DNA of 64,000 nucleotides from Afipia sp. Its GTDB lineage: Bacteria; Pseudomonadota; Alphaproteobacteria; Rhizobiales; Xanthobacteraceae. A program made the translations under genes and the position numbers. Below, in pieces: positions 1 through 8,945 of this stretch. The DNA lies in contig JAFVHU010000155.1 in the NCBI GenBank assembly GCA_017474385.1, positions 1 through 64,000 on the forward strand, in the 5' to 3' direction. Numbering within the stretch: the stretch's first letter is position 1; each line of letters opens with the position of its first letter. The notes under the pieces are model-generated. The model was not told the DNA's origin. It saw nothing but the letters and a program-made list of their open reading frames with translations, and ran no database searches.

Positions 1-840
1 ACCGCGCTGCTGCTCGGCGCAGCGCGCTATCTCGCAGAGACGCGGAATTTCGCGGGCGATGCCGGGATGATCTTTCAGCCTGCCGAAGAGGGCGGCGCGG
101 GCGCCGAAGCGATGATCAAGGACGGCCTGATGGACCGTTTCAAGATCGAGCAGGTCTACGGCATGCACAACTCGCCGGGCATGCCGATCGGGACGTTTGC
201 CACGCGCGTTGGTCCTGCGATGGCGGCGACCGACCACATCAATATTCACATCGAAGGTCTGGGCGGACATGCCGCGCGCCCACACAAGAGCATCGACTCG
301 GTATTGGTCGGAGCACAATTGATCACCGCCTTGCAATCGATCGTCTCCCGCAGCGTCGATCCGCTGGATGCCGCGGTGATTTCGATCTGCGAGTTCCATG
401 CCGGTAACGCCCGCAACGTCATCCCGCAAACGGCAGAACTGTTTGGCACGGCACGCACGCTAACCCCCGAGGTGCGGGATCTGATCGAGCAGCGGGTACG
501 GGAGGTCGTGAACGGGGTCGCGCAGCTCTCGGGCGCGAAGATCACGCTCGATTACGAGCGCAGCTATCCGGTGCTGGTCAACCACGCCGCCGAGACCGGG
601 ATCGCCGCGCGGGTCGCGGCTGACGTCGCCGGTGAGGGCAATGTCAGTTCCGAGATTCCGCCGGTCATGGGCGCGGAAGACTTCGCCTATATGCTGGAAG
701 CGCGGCCGGGCGCCTTCATCTTTATCGGCAACGGCGACAGCGCGGGACTGCATCATCCTGCCTACAATTTTAACGACGACGCCATCGTCTACGGCTCATC
801 CTACTGGATCAAGCTGGTGGAATCCCAACTCGCAGGCTGA
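1..840 (+). CDS. M20-family amidohydrolase (hippurate hydrolase/IAA-amino acid hydrolase type), 3' part
   Basis: The reading frame is open from the first base, so the start lies upstream of the window. The visible 279 residues carry the family's landmarks: the metal-site motif FQPAEEGGAGA, a VYGMHN histidine motif, the dimerisation (lid) domain after GHAARPH, and the C-terminal metal ligands in MGAEDFAYML and LHHPAYNF. Members hydrolyse N-acyl or N-aroyl amino acids (hippurate, indole-acetyl amino acids) in the cytoplasm with two metal ions. The true substrate cannot be told from the sequence. The protein ends at the usual family position, so only the N-terminal part (about 100 residues) is missing. 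Confidence 0.9.
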   Translation, partial: TALLLGAARYLAETRNFAGDAGMIFQPAEEGGAGAEAMIKDGLMDRFKIEQVYGMHNSPGMPIGTFATRVGPAMAATDHINIHIEGLGGHAARPHKSIDSVLVGAQLITALQSIVSRSVDPLDAAVISICEFHAGNARNVIPQTAELFGTARTLTPEVRDLIEQRVREVVNGVAQLSGAKITLDYERSYPVLVNHAAETGIAARVAADVAGEGNVSSEIPPVMGAEDFAYMLEARPGAFIFIGNGDSAGLHHPAYNFNDDAIVYGSSYWIKLVESQLAG

Positions 841-885
841 CCCAGCGAGCGGAGGCGGAAACTGCTTCACGCTGTTTACGCCGTA

Positions 886-910
886 GGAACGAAGCGCATC
901 ACCTCGCGTT
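886..910 (+). promoter_or_regulatory. EcfG-type general stress promoter (GGAAC-N16-CGTT)
   Basis: GGAAC at 886-890 and CGTT at 907-910 are separated by exactly 16 bases, which is the consensus for the alphaproteobacterial general stress sigma factor EcfG. The -10 element lies about 45 bases upstream of the DUF892 start codon. Genes of this ferritin-like family are often stress-inducible, so site and target fit. Seen in sequence: both boxes and the spacing. Inferred: that EcfG uses it. Confidence 0.7.
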
Positions 911-954
911 GAGAGGCGGGAACATCCCGTCACCATCAACCGAGCGAGGACGTC

Positions 955-1458
955 ATGGTCGCTGCAAAGGAAAAAGACCTCAATGATCTGTTCCTTGACA
1001 CCCTCAAGGACATCTATTTTGCCGAGAAGCATATTCTCAAGGCGCTGCCGAAGATGGCCAAGGCCGCGCACTCCGACAAGTTGCGCGCCGCCTTCGAGAA
1101 GCATGAGGGCGAGACAGAAGGCCACGTGGAAAGGCTCGAGAAGGTTTTCGACCTGCTCGACAAGCCAGCGCGCAGCAAGACCTGCGATGCCATCGTCGGC
1201 ATTCTCGACGAGGGCAAGGAAATCATGGCCGAGTACAAGGGAACCGAGGCGCTCGACGCCGGACTACTGGCGGCGGCTCAGGCGGTCGAACACTACGAAA
1301 TCGCGCGCTACGGAACTCTGAAAGCATGGGCGACCAAGCTCGGCATGACTGAAGCGGTGCGCCTGCTCGACGAAACGCTGCAGCAGGAACACAAGACCGA
1401 CGAGGCATTGACGACGCTTGCTCTTGGTACGGTGAATTCCGAAGCGCTGGCGGCGTAA
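955..1458 (+). CDS. DUF892 / YciE-YciF ferritin-like protein
   Basis: This 167-residue protein is almost entirely helical and has the spaced Glu/His residues of the ferritin-like DUF892 family (FAEKHIL, FEKHEGETEGHVERLEKVF, EHYEIARYGTLKAWA, QQEHKTDEAL). Relatives such as YciE/YciF form four-helix bundles with a di-metal site, and several are induced by osmotic, oxidative or general stress. The start is supported by CGAGCGAGGACGTC just upstream of the ATG. It appears monocistronic, with an EcfG-type promoter in front and a hairpin plus T-run behind. Its exact biochemical role is unknown; iron or peroxide handling is the usual suggestion. Confidence 0.88.
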   Translation: MVAAKEKDLNDLFLDTLKDIYFAEKHILKALPKMAKAAHSDKLRAAFEKHEGETEGHVERLEKVFDLLDKPARSKTCDAIVGILDEGKEIMAEYKGTEALDAGLLAAAQAVEHYEIARYGTLKAWATKLGMTEAVRLLDETLQQEHKTDEALTTLALGTVNSEALAA

Positions 1459-1482
1459 GGAAATCGGGTGATTTTAGACATG

Positions 1483-1521
1483 CCATCGGGCTGCGGGTGC
1501 ACCCGATGGGCGTCCATTTTT
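1483..1521 (+). terminator. Probable intrinsic terminator of the DUF892 gene
   Basis: CCATCGGG at 1483-1490 pairs with CCCGATGG at 1502-1509, and five T follow at 1517-1521. The gap between stem and T-run is seven bases, longer than ideal, so efficiency is uncertain. Confidence 0.45.
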
Positions 1522-1620
1522 CGAAACTGGACTGCTTACCCGTGCCAGCGGGGAGAGCATGGTTCTGGTGCGCTGAATATCATTGATTTTGCTTGAGAAA
1601 ACCGGCCACCAAAAGTCTGG

Positions 1621-1649
1621 TTGACTCTCCATGCGCTCTTAGCTTTATA
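1621..1649 (+). promoter_or_regulatory. Candidate sigma-70 promoter of imuA-imuB-dnaE2
   Basis: TTGACT at 1621-1626 and TTTATA at 1644-1649 are spaced by 17 bases. The SOS box begins four bases after the -10, so LexA bound there would cover the transcription start. The -10 is only a fair match. Confidence 0.5.
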
Positions 1650-1652
1650 TTA

Positions 1653-1667
1653 GAACATATCATGAAC
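1653..1667 (+). promoter_or_regulatory. LexA/SOS box of alphaproteobacterial type (GAAC-N7-GAAC)
   Basis: GAAC at 1653-1656 and GAAC at 1664-1667 with a 7-base spacer match the direct-repeat SOS operator known for alphaproteobacterial LexA. It lies about 60 bases upstream of imuA, a classical SOS target in Caulobacter and rhizobia. The three-gene cassette is therefore expected to be repressed by LexA and induced by DNA damage. Confidence 0.85.
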
Positions 1668-1727
1668 AAATAAGTCCGTTATTCGTTCAATCCACGGACA
1701 ATGGACCAGACACTCCAGGAGCGGCGC

Positions 1728-2513
1728 ATGACCGGCGCGCGCACGAGCACACTTGCGTCCCTGCGAGGGACCATCGGCCGCCTTGAGGGCGAGGCCGGTG
1801 GGCTTGCGCGCGTGGCGCTCGGACATGCGGATGCGGACGCCGTGTTGCAGGGCGGGCTAGTGCGCGGCGCGCTGCATGAGGTGTTCGCCGAGGGCGGCCG
1901 TCATGGCGCGGCGGCGACAGGTTTCATCGCGGGCCTTGCGCATCGCCTCGCCGGGCGGCGGCCGCTGGTGTGGGTGAGACAGGATTTCACGGAACTTGAA
2001 TCCGGCGTGCTGTCGATGAGCGGCCTCAATGAACTCGGGCCCGATCCGCGTCTCTTGGTGACGGTGCGGGCAGCGGATGCCGAGACGGCGCTGCGTGCGG
2101 CGGCCGACGCGATCGCCTGCGATGCGTTGGGTGCCGTGGTGCTGGATGTGTGGGGCGAGGTGCGTGCGCTCGATCTGGTCGCGAGCCGCAGGCTGACGCT
2201 GGCCGCGCGCGCCTCGAATGTCACGTGTCTGGTGCTGCGCACGGCGGCGGCGCCGTCGGCCAGCACGGCGGAAACCCGCTGGGTGGTGCGCGCTGCGCCT
2301 TCATCTCCCGCAATGGAGGCGTGGGGCGCGCCGATGCTCGACGCGCAACTTGTTCGCAACCGTCACGGCCAGACCGGACAATGGATCATGGAGTGGAAAT
2401 GTGATGAGGGTCTCTTCCGTGAAGGCGCGGCGTATCCTCAGCCTGTGGCTGCCGCGCCTGCCGACCGACCGATTGAAGCGCCAGCTTTCGGGGCAAGACG
2501 CCGCGCCGGATGA
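1728..2513 (+). CDS. imuA: ImuA, SOS mutagenesis accessory protein (RecA/SulA-like)
   Basis: About 261 residues with the degenerate RecA-like fold of ImuA. The region around GLVRGALHEVFAEGG resembles a Walker A strand-loop but lacks the lysine of a working P-loop. ImuA works with ImuB and DnaE2 in error-prone translesion synthesis after DNA damage. The ATG at 1728 is chosen because AGGAG lies at 1717-1721, six bases upstream; an in-frame ATG at 1701 has no such site. The 3' end overlaps imuB by about 110 bases, which indicates translational coupling. A GAAC-N7-GAAC box lies upstream. Confidence 0.88.
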   Translation: MTGARTSTLASLRGTIGRLEGEAGGLARVALGHADADAVLQGGLVRGALHEVFAEGGRHGAAATGFIAGLAHRLAGRRPLVWVRQDFTELESGVLSMSGLNELGPDPRLLVTVRAADAETALRAAADAIACDALGAVVLDVWGEVRALDLVASRRLTLAARASNVTCLVLRTAAAPSASTAETRWVVRAAPSSPAMEAWGAPMLDAQLVRNRHGQTGQWIMEWKCDEGLFREGAAYPQPVAAAPADRPIEAPAFGARRRAG

Positions 2514-3999
2514 TACGCGTCCGTGCGTCGTCGTCTCCAAGCTGAACAACGCGCTTCAAATCTCGGCGCTGAACGACGCCGCTGCCGATATCGACCTCGA
2601 GATTGGACTGCCGCTGGCGAACGCGCGCGCAGTCTGTCCCGATGTGGAAGTGTTCGACGCCGACGAGGCCGCCGATGCGAAATTGCTGGAAGCCATCGCC
2701 GACTGGTGTGACCGCTTTACGCCGCTGGTGGCGCTTGATCCGCCTCATGGATTGCTGCTCGATATCAGCGGTTGCGCGCATCTGTTCGGCGGCGAGGCTA
2801 CGATGTTGCGCAGCGTTTGCGCATCGCTGGCGCGGCAAGGCTTTATTATCAACGCGGCGATTGCCAGCACACCGGTCTGCGCGCGCACCGTGGCGCGCGC
2901 CGCGCGAAGCTGCATCGTTCCCGATGGAGAGGAAGCGCGTGCCGTCGCACCTCTGCCGGTGTACGCACTCGGCGCGGACGATACGATCACACGCGGACTG
3001 CGCCGCGCAGGACTGAAGACCATTGGCGATGTGGCGGCGCGCGCGCCGCATGAACTCGCCGCACGCTTCGGCGCGGCGTTCGTGAACTTGTTGCAGCAGG
3101 CACTGGGGCAGGCCGATGCGCCGATCTCGCCCCGAAAACCGCTACCGGATTTCATGGTGGAGAAGCGTTTCGCCGAACCGGTCGCGACCGACAATGTGAT
3201 TGCGGCTATCCTTTCCGGTTTGGCGCAAATGCTGGTCGCGGCGATGGACAAGCAGGGCAAGGGCGCGCGGCGGCTGGAAGCGAGTTTCTTCCGCACCGAC
3301 GGCGCGGTGCGCACCATCACGGTGGAGACCGGACAGCCCGTCACCAGGGTCAATGTGGTCGATCGTCTGTTTCGCGAACGGCTGGATGCGCTGGCCGATC
3401 CGCTCGATCCCGGCTTCGGGTTCGATCTGATCCGGCTCTCCGCCAGCCGCGTTGAGGTCGTCGTGCAGGAGCAGCGTGATTTCGATACCCGCACCCGGGA
3501 TAATGATGAGGTAGCGGCACTGATCGACCGCATCGCCGCGCGTATCGGCGGCAAGCGCGTCGTGGTGCATCTGCCGCAGGACACGCACATTCCTGAGCGC
3601 GCAGTCATCGCGGCGTCTGCGCAGCAGTATCTTGCCGCGGCTGCAATTGCTGAATGGCCCGCGCGCGTCGAAGCTGAACCGCCACTGCGCCCGCTGCGGC
3701 TGTTCGAGCGGCCGGAAGAAATCAAGGTCACTGCTGCTGCGGTGCCTGACGGGCCTCCGCCCCGGTTCACATGGCGGCGCGCGACCCATGCGGTGGTGCG
3801 GGTAGAAGGACCCGAGCGCATCGCCATGGAGTGGTGGAGACACAAGGATGAAGCGCTGACGCGTGATTATTTCCGTGTCGAGGATGCGGAGGGGATGCGC
3901 TTCTGGATCTATCGTGACGGTCTCTACGGCAGCGAACTTGTCACCGAAGAGGGCGAACCGCTCCCTCCCAAATGGTTCGTGCATGGGCTGTTCGCATGA
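2404..3999 (+). CDS. imuB: ImuB, catalytically dead Y-family polymerase homologue
   Basis: 531 residues with Y-family polymerase architecture. The N-terminal strand reads ILSLWLPRLPTDRL where active enzymes have the first catalytic Asp, and LLDISGCAHLFGG replaces the second acidic cluster. ImuB is known as an inactive hub that links DnaE2 to the beta clamp and to ImuA. Little-finger and C-terminal ImuB-specific regions follow (to WFVHGLFA). The start is placed at ATG 2404 because similarity begins at ARRILSLWLPR; a GTG at 2419 is an alternative. The stop overlaps the dnaE2 start in an ATGA. Confidence 0.9.
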   Translation: MRVSSVKARRILSLWLPRLPTDRLKRQLSGQDAAPDDTRPCVVVSKLNNALQISALNDAAADIDLEIGLPLANARAVCPDVEVFDADEAADAKLLEAIADWCDRFTPLVALDPPHGLLLDISGCAHLFGGEATMLRSVCASLARQGFIINAAIASTPVCARTVARAARSCIVPDGEEARAVAPLPVYALGADDTITRGLRRAGLKTIGDVAARAPHELAARFGAAFVNLLQQALGQADAPISPRKPLPDFMVEKRFAEPVATDNVIAAILSGLAQMLVAAMDKQGKGARRLEASFFRTDGAVRTITVETGQPVTRVNVVDRLFRERLDALADPLDPGFGFDLIRLSASRVEVVVQEQRDFDTRTRDNDEVAALIDRIAARIGGKRVVVHLPQDTHIPERAVIAASAQQYLAAAAIAEWPARVEAEPPLRPLRLFERPEEIKVTAAAVPDGPPPRFTWRRATHAVVRVEGPERIAMEWWRHKDEALTRDYFRVEDAEGMRFWIYRDGLYGSELVTEEGEPLPPKWFVHGLFA

Positions 4000-6900
4000 A
4001 AGCCACCGACTATGCGGAAATCGGGATCACGACGAATTTCTCGTTCCTGCGCGGCGGATCGCAGCCGCAGGAGTATGTGCATCAGGCCAGCGAGTTTCTT
4101 TTGCCAGCTATCGGCATCGCCGACCGCAACACACTGGCCGGCGTGGTGCGCGCTTACAAGGAACTCGAGAACCCCGATGTCAAATTCAGACCCAGGCTGC
4201 TGATTGGCGCGCGCATCGTATTCATGGACGGGACGCCGGACATTCTGGCCTATCCGCGCGACCGCGCCGCCTATGGCCGGCTGTGCCAGTTACTGACGCG
4301 CGGCAAGCTCAAAGCGGAGAAGGGCGAGTGTCATCTCACGCTCGACGATCTGCTGGATTTCTCCGAAGGCCAGTTGCTGGTTTTGACGCTGCCGCATCGC
4401 TTTGAAGCTGCAACGGCTCTGAAGGTTCTCGATCGATTGAAACGCAGCCGCGCCGACGGCGCAAAAGATATATGGTTCGCGGCGAGCCTGTTGTATCGCG
4501 GCGACGACAGGCGGCGTCTTGGCAGGCTTCAGCGTCTTGCCGCGTCGGCCCGCGTGCCGCTGCTGGCGACCAATGAGGTGCTTTATCATCACCCGGCACG
4601 CCGGCCCTTGCAGGATGTCCTGACCTGTATCCGGGAAAAGACGACGATCATGCGTGCCGGCAGATGCCTCGAAGCCAATGCCGAGCGGCACCTGAAGCCC
4701 GGCTTCGAGATGGCGCGGCTATTTCGCGATCTGCCCGAGGCGATTGCGGAAACGATGCGTTTCGCCGATCGCATCACCTTCACGCTCGACGAACTCAAAT
4801 ATCAGTATCCGGATGAACCTGTCCCACCGGGCAAGACCGCGCAGCAGCATCTTGAAGATATGACATGGGCAGGCGTCGCCAAATATTTCCCCAACGGAAT
4901 CGATGACAAGCTGCGCGGTACGCTGAACAAGGAGCTCAGGCTGATCGAAAAGCTCGACTACGCGCATTATTTTCTGACGGTGCACGACATCGTGCACTAC
5001 GCGCGCTCGCAAAATATTTTGTGTCAGGGCCGAGGCTCGGCGGCCAATTCCGCGGTCTGCTTTGTGCTCGGCGTCACGTCCGTCAATCCGGTCGATGTCG
5101 ACCTGTTGTTCGAGCGGTTTCTCTCTCAGGAGCGCCGCGAGCCGCCGGACATCGACGTCGATTTCGAGCATTCTCGGCGCGAAGAGGTGATGCAGTATGT
5201 CTATCGGCGTTACGGCCGTCATCGCGCGGCGATTGTCGCGACCGTCATTCACTATCGCCCGCGCAGCGCCATCCGCGATGTCGGCAAGGCACTTGGACTG
5301 ACGGAAGACGTCACGGCCGCGCTGGCCGATACGGTGTGGGGAAGCTGGGGCGACGGTGTCAGCGACATGCAGATCCGGCAGGCGGGTTTCGATCCGGGCA
5401 ATCCGATGATCCGCCGCGCCGTTGAACTGGCCACCGAACTGATCGAATTTCCGCGCCATCTGTCGCAGCATGTCGGCGGCTATGTGCTGACGCAGGATCG
5501 GCTCGACACCTATGTGCCCATCGGCAACGCCGCGATGGACGACCGGACCTTCATTGAATGGGACAAGGACGACATCGATACACTGAAAATGATGAAGGTC
5601 GATGTGCTGGCACTAGGCATGCTGATCTGCATCCGTAAATGTTTCGATTTGATCGCGGATCATAAGGGGACGCGATACGAACTTGCCGACATCAAATCGG
5701 GAGACAAAGACAGTAGTGAAGTCTTCGACATGTTGTGCAGGGGCGAATCCCTCGGCGTGTTTCAGGTCGAAAGCCGGGCGCAGATGAACATGCTGCCGCG
5801 CCTGAAACCGCGCAATTTCTACGATCTCGTGATCGAGGTCGCCATCGTGAGGCCAGGGCCGATTCAGGGCGACATGGTGCATCCGTATCTGCGGCGAAGA
5901 AATGGGCAGGAAAAAGTCGACTATCCGTCGCCTGCTCCTGAGCATGGCGACAAGGACGAATTGAAAAACGTCTTGCATAAGACCCTTGGCGTGCCGCTGT
6001 TTCAGGAGCAGGCGATGCGGATCGCCATCGAAGCTGCGAAATTCACGGCAGACGAGGCCAACGGATTACGCCGCGCCATGGCGACGTTTCGGAATGTCGG
6101 CACCATTCACAAGTTTGAAGACAAGATGGTGAATAACCTGATCAGCCGCGGCTACCCCCGGCAATTCGCGGAAAATTGTTTCGAGCAGATCAAGGGTTTT
6201 GGCAGCTACGGGTTCCCCGAGAGCCATGCAGCCAGCTTCGCGCAGCTTGTCTATGTCTCGTCATGGCTCAAGCACTATCATCCCGATGTATTCTGCTGCG
6301 GATTATTAAACTCGCAGCCGATGGGATTCTATGCCCCGGCGCAGATCGTCGGCGATGCGCGCAAAAATGGGGTCGAGGTGCGCGAGATCGACGTGTCGTT
6401 CAGCTTTGGCCAAAACACGCTGGAAGAACGAAGCGGTCAGTATCACGCGATGCGGCTCGGATTCCGCCAGATCGATGGTTTCGAAATATTCGATGTCGAT
6501 GACAGGCTGGCCGAAAAGTTCGGCAAGCCGCTCAGGAAGCCGCGCCAGGATTACTGGGATCAGCGCATCGTCGCCGCGCGATTACGGAAACCATTCACCT
6601 CACTGGAAGACTTCGCCCGCGAGACGCGATTGCCGAAGCGCGCGCTGATCCTGCTGGCAGATGCCGACGCGTTCCGCTCGCTCGGTCTCGACCGCCGCGA
6701 AGCTTTGTGGACGGTGCGGCGATTGCCGGACGATATTCCGTTGCCGTTATTCGAGAGCACGGCAGCGCGCGAGCAACCCGATGAAGCCGCTCAGCCGTTG
6801 CCCGAGATGCCGCTGCCGGAGCAGGTGGTGGCCGACTATCAGACCATCAGATTGTCATTGAAGGGGCATCCGATGGAATTCCTGCGGCCGAAGTTTGCGG

Positions 6901-7364
6901 AAGAGGGGGGGGTAGCGTGCGAAGATGTCGCTCATGCCCATGACAAGCAGCGGGTGCGCTGTGCCGGCGTGGTGCTGGTCCGTCAGCGGCCCGGCAGCGC
7001 CAAGGGCGTCGTCTTCATGACGCTGGAAGATGAGACCGGCATTGCCAACATCGTGGTGTGGCCGAAAGTGATGGAAAAATTCCGCAAGGAAGTGATGGGC
7101 GCGCGGCTAATCGAGGTGCAGGGGACCATTCAGAGCAGCCCGGACAAGGTGGTCCATCTGGTGGCCGAGCGTCTGTTCGACCGCTCACACGACCTGATGA
7201 ATCTCGCCAACGACGCGCTTGGACGGAAACATCCGATCCCTGCCGGTGCGGATATCATCGAGCCACTGGAAGAAGAACAGAAGGCGCATTCGGACAGCCC
7301 TGTTCACAAAATACGCCATCCGCGCAATGTCCGTATTCTTCCACGCTCGCGGGATTTTCACTGA
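3996..7364 (+). CDS. dnaE2: Error-prone DNA polymerase DnaE2 (ImuC)
   Basis: 1122 residues, a full-length C-family polymerase. An N-terminal PHP domain (from YAEIGITTNFSFL) is followed by the polymerase core. Catalytic aspartates lie in PDIDVDF near residues 385-389 and in MKVDVLALG near residue 536. A helix-hairpin-helix region and a C-terminal OB fold (VRCAGVVLVRQRPGS...) follow. DnaE2 carries out mutagenic bypass of lesions together with ImuA and ImuB. The ATG at 3996 overlaps the imuB stop (ATGA), so coupling decides the start over an in-frame ATG at 3972. Transcription is expected from the SOS promoter 2.3 kb upstream. Confidence 0.96.
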   Translation: MKATDYAEIGITTNFSFLRGGSQPQEYVHQASEFLLPAIGIADRNTLAGVVRAYKELENPDVKFRPRLLIGARIVFMDGTPDILAYPRDRAAYGRLCQLLTRGKLKAEKGECHLTLDDLLDFSEGQLLVLTLPHRFEAATALKVLDRLKRSRADGAKDIWFAASLLYRGDDRRRLGRLQRLAASARVPLLATNEVLYHHPARRPLQDVLTCIREKTTIMRAGRCLEANAERHLKPGFEMARLFRDLPEAIAETMRFADRITFTLDELKYQYPDEPVPPGKTAQQHLEDMTWAGVAKYFPNGIDDKLRGTLNKELRLIEKLDYAHYFLTVHDIVHYARSQNILCQGRGSAANSAVCFVLGVTSVNPVDVDLLFERFLSQERREPPDIDVDFEHSRREEVMQYVYRRYGRHRAAIVATVIHYRPRSAIRDVGKALGLTEDVTAALADTVWGSWGDGVSDMQIRQAGFDPGNPMIRRAVELATELIEFPRHLSQHVGGYVLTQDRLDTYVPIGNAAMDDRTFIEWDKDDIDTLKMMKVDVLALGMLICIRKCFDLIADHKGTRYELADIKSGDKDSSEVFDMLCRGESLGVFQVESRAQMNMLPRLKPRNFYDLVIEVAIVRPGPIQGDMVHPYLRRRNGQEKVDYPSPAPEHGDKDELKNVLHKTLGVPLFQEQAMRIAIEAAKFTADEANGLRRAMATFRNVGTIHKFEDKMVNNLISRGYPRQFAENCFEQIKGFGSYGFPESHAASFAQLVYVSSWLKHYHPDVFCCGLLNSQPMGFYAPAQIVGDARKNGVEVREIDVSFSFGQNTLEERSGQYHAMRLGFRQIDGFEIFDVDDRLAEKFGKPLRKPRQDYWDQRIVAARLRKPFTSLEDFARETRLPKRALILLADADAFRSLGLDRREALWTVRRLPDDIPLPLFESTAAREQPDEAAQPLPEMPLPEQVVADYQTIRLSLKGHPMEFLRPKFAEEGGVACEDVAHAHDKQRVRCAGVVLVRQRPGSAKGVVFMTLEDETGIANIVVWPKVMEKFRKEVMGARLIEVQGTIQSSPDKVVHLVAERLFDRSHDLMNLANDALGRKHPIPAGADIIEPLEEEQKAHSDSPVHKIRHPRNVRILPRSRDFH

Positions 7365-7432
7365 TACGATTTGTGAATTGTGCTGGCCTCCATCATCCGC
7401 ATCAATGATGCTGCTGATGCTGGAGCCCTGTC

Positions 7433-8830
7433 ATGAAGACCGTCCACGATATCCTGTCTGACCTCTGGGCACTCGGCGGCGGCGAACCTTCCGCGCTCGA
7501 TGCGGTCACGCTGACGGGACGCGAGCCTATGCTGCCGTCGTCATTCCGCGTGGGCGCCGCGTCGCAGGTCACGATTGCCGTCGCCGGACTTGCCGCCGCG
7601 GAAATATGGAAAGCCCGCAGCGGCGAGGCGCAGGGCATCTCCGTCGACATGATGCATGCGACCGTCGAGTGCCGCAGCGAACGCTATCTGCGCGTTGACG
7701 ACAAACCGCCGCCACCCGCCTGGGACGCCATCGCTGGCGTTTACAAAACCGGCGACGGACGCTTCGTGCGTCTCCACACCAACTTCCCGCATCACCGTGA
7801 CAATGTCTGCAAGGTGCTGGCCTGCAAGCCGGAGCGCGACGATGTGCAGCGCGCCTTGATGCAATGGAAAGCCGAGGCATTCGAGACCGCCGCCTATGCG
7901 GGTGGATGTGTCGTCTCGATGATGCGGTCGCATGACGAATGGCTGGCAACGTCCCAGGCGCAGGCGCTCGACCAACTGCCGCTGATTCAGATCGAGAAGA
8001 TCGGCGAAGCTGCACCGCGTCCATGGCCTGCCGGTGATCGTCCGCTGGCGGGTTTACGCGTGCTCGATCTGTCGCGTGTCATCGCTGGCCCGGTCGCGGG
8101 GCGGACATGGGCCGCCCACGGCGCAGACGTCATGCTGATTTCCTCACCTAACCTGCCGTCGATCCCGTGGCTTGTCATCGATACCGGTCGCGGCAAGCTG
8201 ACGAGCTTCGCCGACCTCAAGACGGAGCAGGGGCGGGATGCGCTCCATGGTCTGCTGGCGTCGGCCGATATTTTCTCTCAAGGTTACCGGCCACAATCGA
8301 TCGCCGCGCTCGGCTTTTCGCCGGAAGACGCGGCGCGGATCAGTCCGGGCATCGTTTACGTGTCGATGTGTGCCTATGGCCACGCCGGCCCCTGGGCGGG
8401 CCGTCGCGGTTTCGACTCGCTGGTCCAGACCTCGACGGGTTTTAACCACGCCGAGGGCAAGGCCGCCGGCGTCGATCGGCCGAAGGAGTTGCCGATGCAG
8501 ATTCTCGACCACACCACCGGATATCTGATGGCGTTCGGCGCTATGATGGCGCGTCTGCGGCAGGTGCGGGAGGGCGGAAGCTGGCATGTGAAGGTTTCGC
8601 TGGCGCAGACCGGGTGCTGGCTGTGGAACCTTGGCTGTCTGGACAACGGTCTGGCAGTTGGAGACCTTACGGCGGACGAAATTCTGCCGTTTATCGAGCA
8701 AAGTCCATCGGGTTTTGGTGCACTGCGGGGTGTTCGTCACGCTGCTGTAATGTCGGCGACTCCTGCTTTTTGGCAGCGCCCCGCAATACCTCTCGGTTCC
8801 CACGAGCCCGTGTGGCCATCATCAGGCTGA
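7433..8830 (+). CDS. CoA transferase family III protein
   Basis: 465 residues. The C-terminal half is a clear class III CoA transferase: LAGLRVLDLSRVIAGPVAGRTWA, GIVYVSMCAYGHAGPWAGRRGFDSL, an Asp in QILDHTTGYL that fits the nucleophile position, and the family ending RHAA..S.TPAFW..P..PLGSH. The N-terminal half is a second, more degenerate copy of the same fold (ASQVTIAVAGLAAAEIW). Enzymes of this family move CoA between carboxylic acids; the substrate here is unknown. A GGAG seven bases upstream supports the start. It stands alone between dnaE2 and an efflux system, so context gives no substrate hint. Confidence 0.85.
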   Translation: MKTVHDILSDLWALGGGEPSALDAVTLTGREPMLPSSFRVGAASQVTIAVAGLAAAEIWKARSGEAQGISVDMMHATVECRSERYLRVDDKPPPPAWDAIAGVYKTGDGRFVRLHTNFPHHRDNVCKVLACKPERDDVQRALMQWKAEAFETAAYAGGCVVSMMRSHDEWLATSQAQALDQLPLIQIEKIGEAAPRPWPAGDRPLAGLRVLDLSRVIAGPVAGRTWAAHGADVMLISSPNLPSIPWLVIDTGRGKLTSFADLKTEQGRDALHGLLASADIFSQGYRPQSIAALGFSPEDAARISPGIVYVSMCAYGHAGPWAGRRGFDSLVQTSTGFNHAEGKAAGVDRPKELPMQILDHTTGYLMAFGAMMARLRQVREGGSWHVKVSLAQTGCWLWNLGCLDNGLAVGDLTADEILPFIEQSPSGFGALRGVRHAAVMSATPAFWQRPAIPLGSHEPVWPSSG

Positions 8831-8945
8831 CGTTAACCGAAAATAATGTCCATCCCGTCGGTTTTTGATTGTCCTGAGTAGGAAAGTGGAACTATTAGCC
8901 TGACAGGCTGCGGCGTCAGTTCGCCGCAGAACCACGGATTTTCGA

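Noticed and set aside
8834-8866. Terminator behind the CoA transferase gene
   Set aside because: ACCGA and TCGGT flank a 20-base loop before a T-run; the stem of five pairs is too weak to claim.
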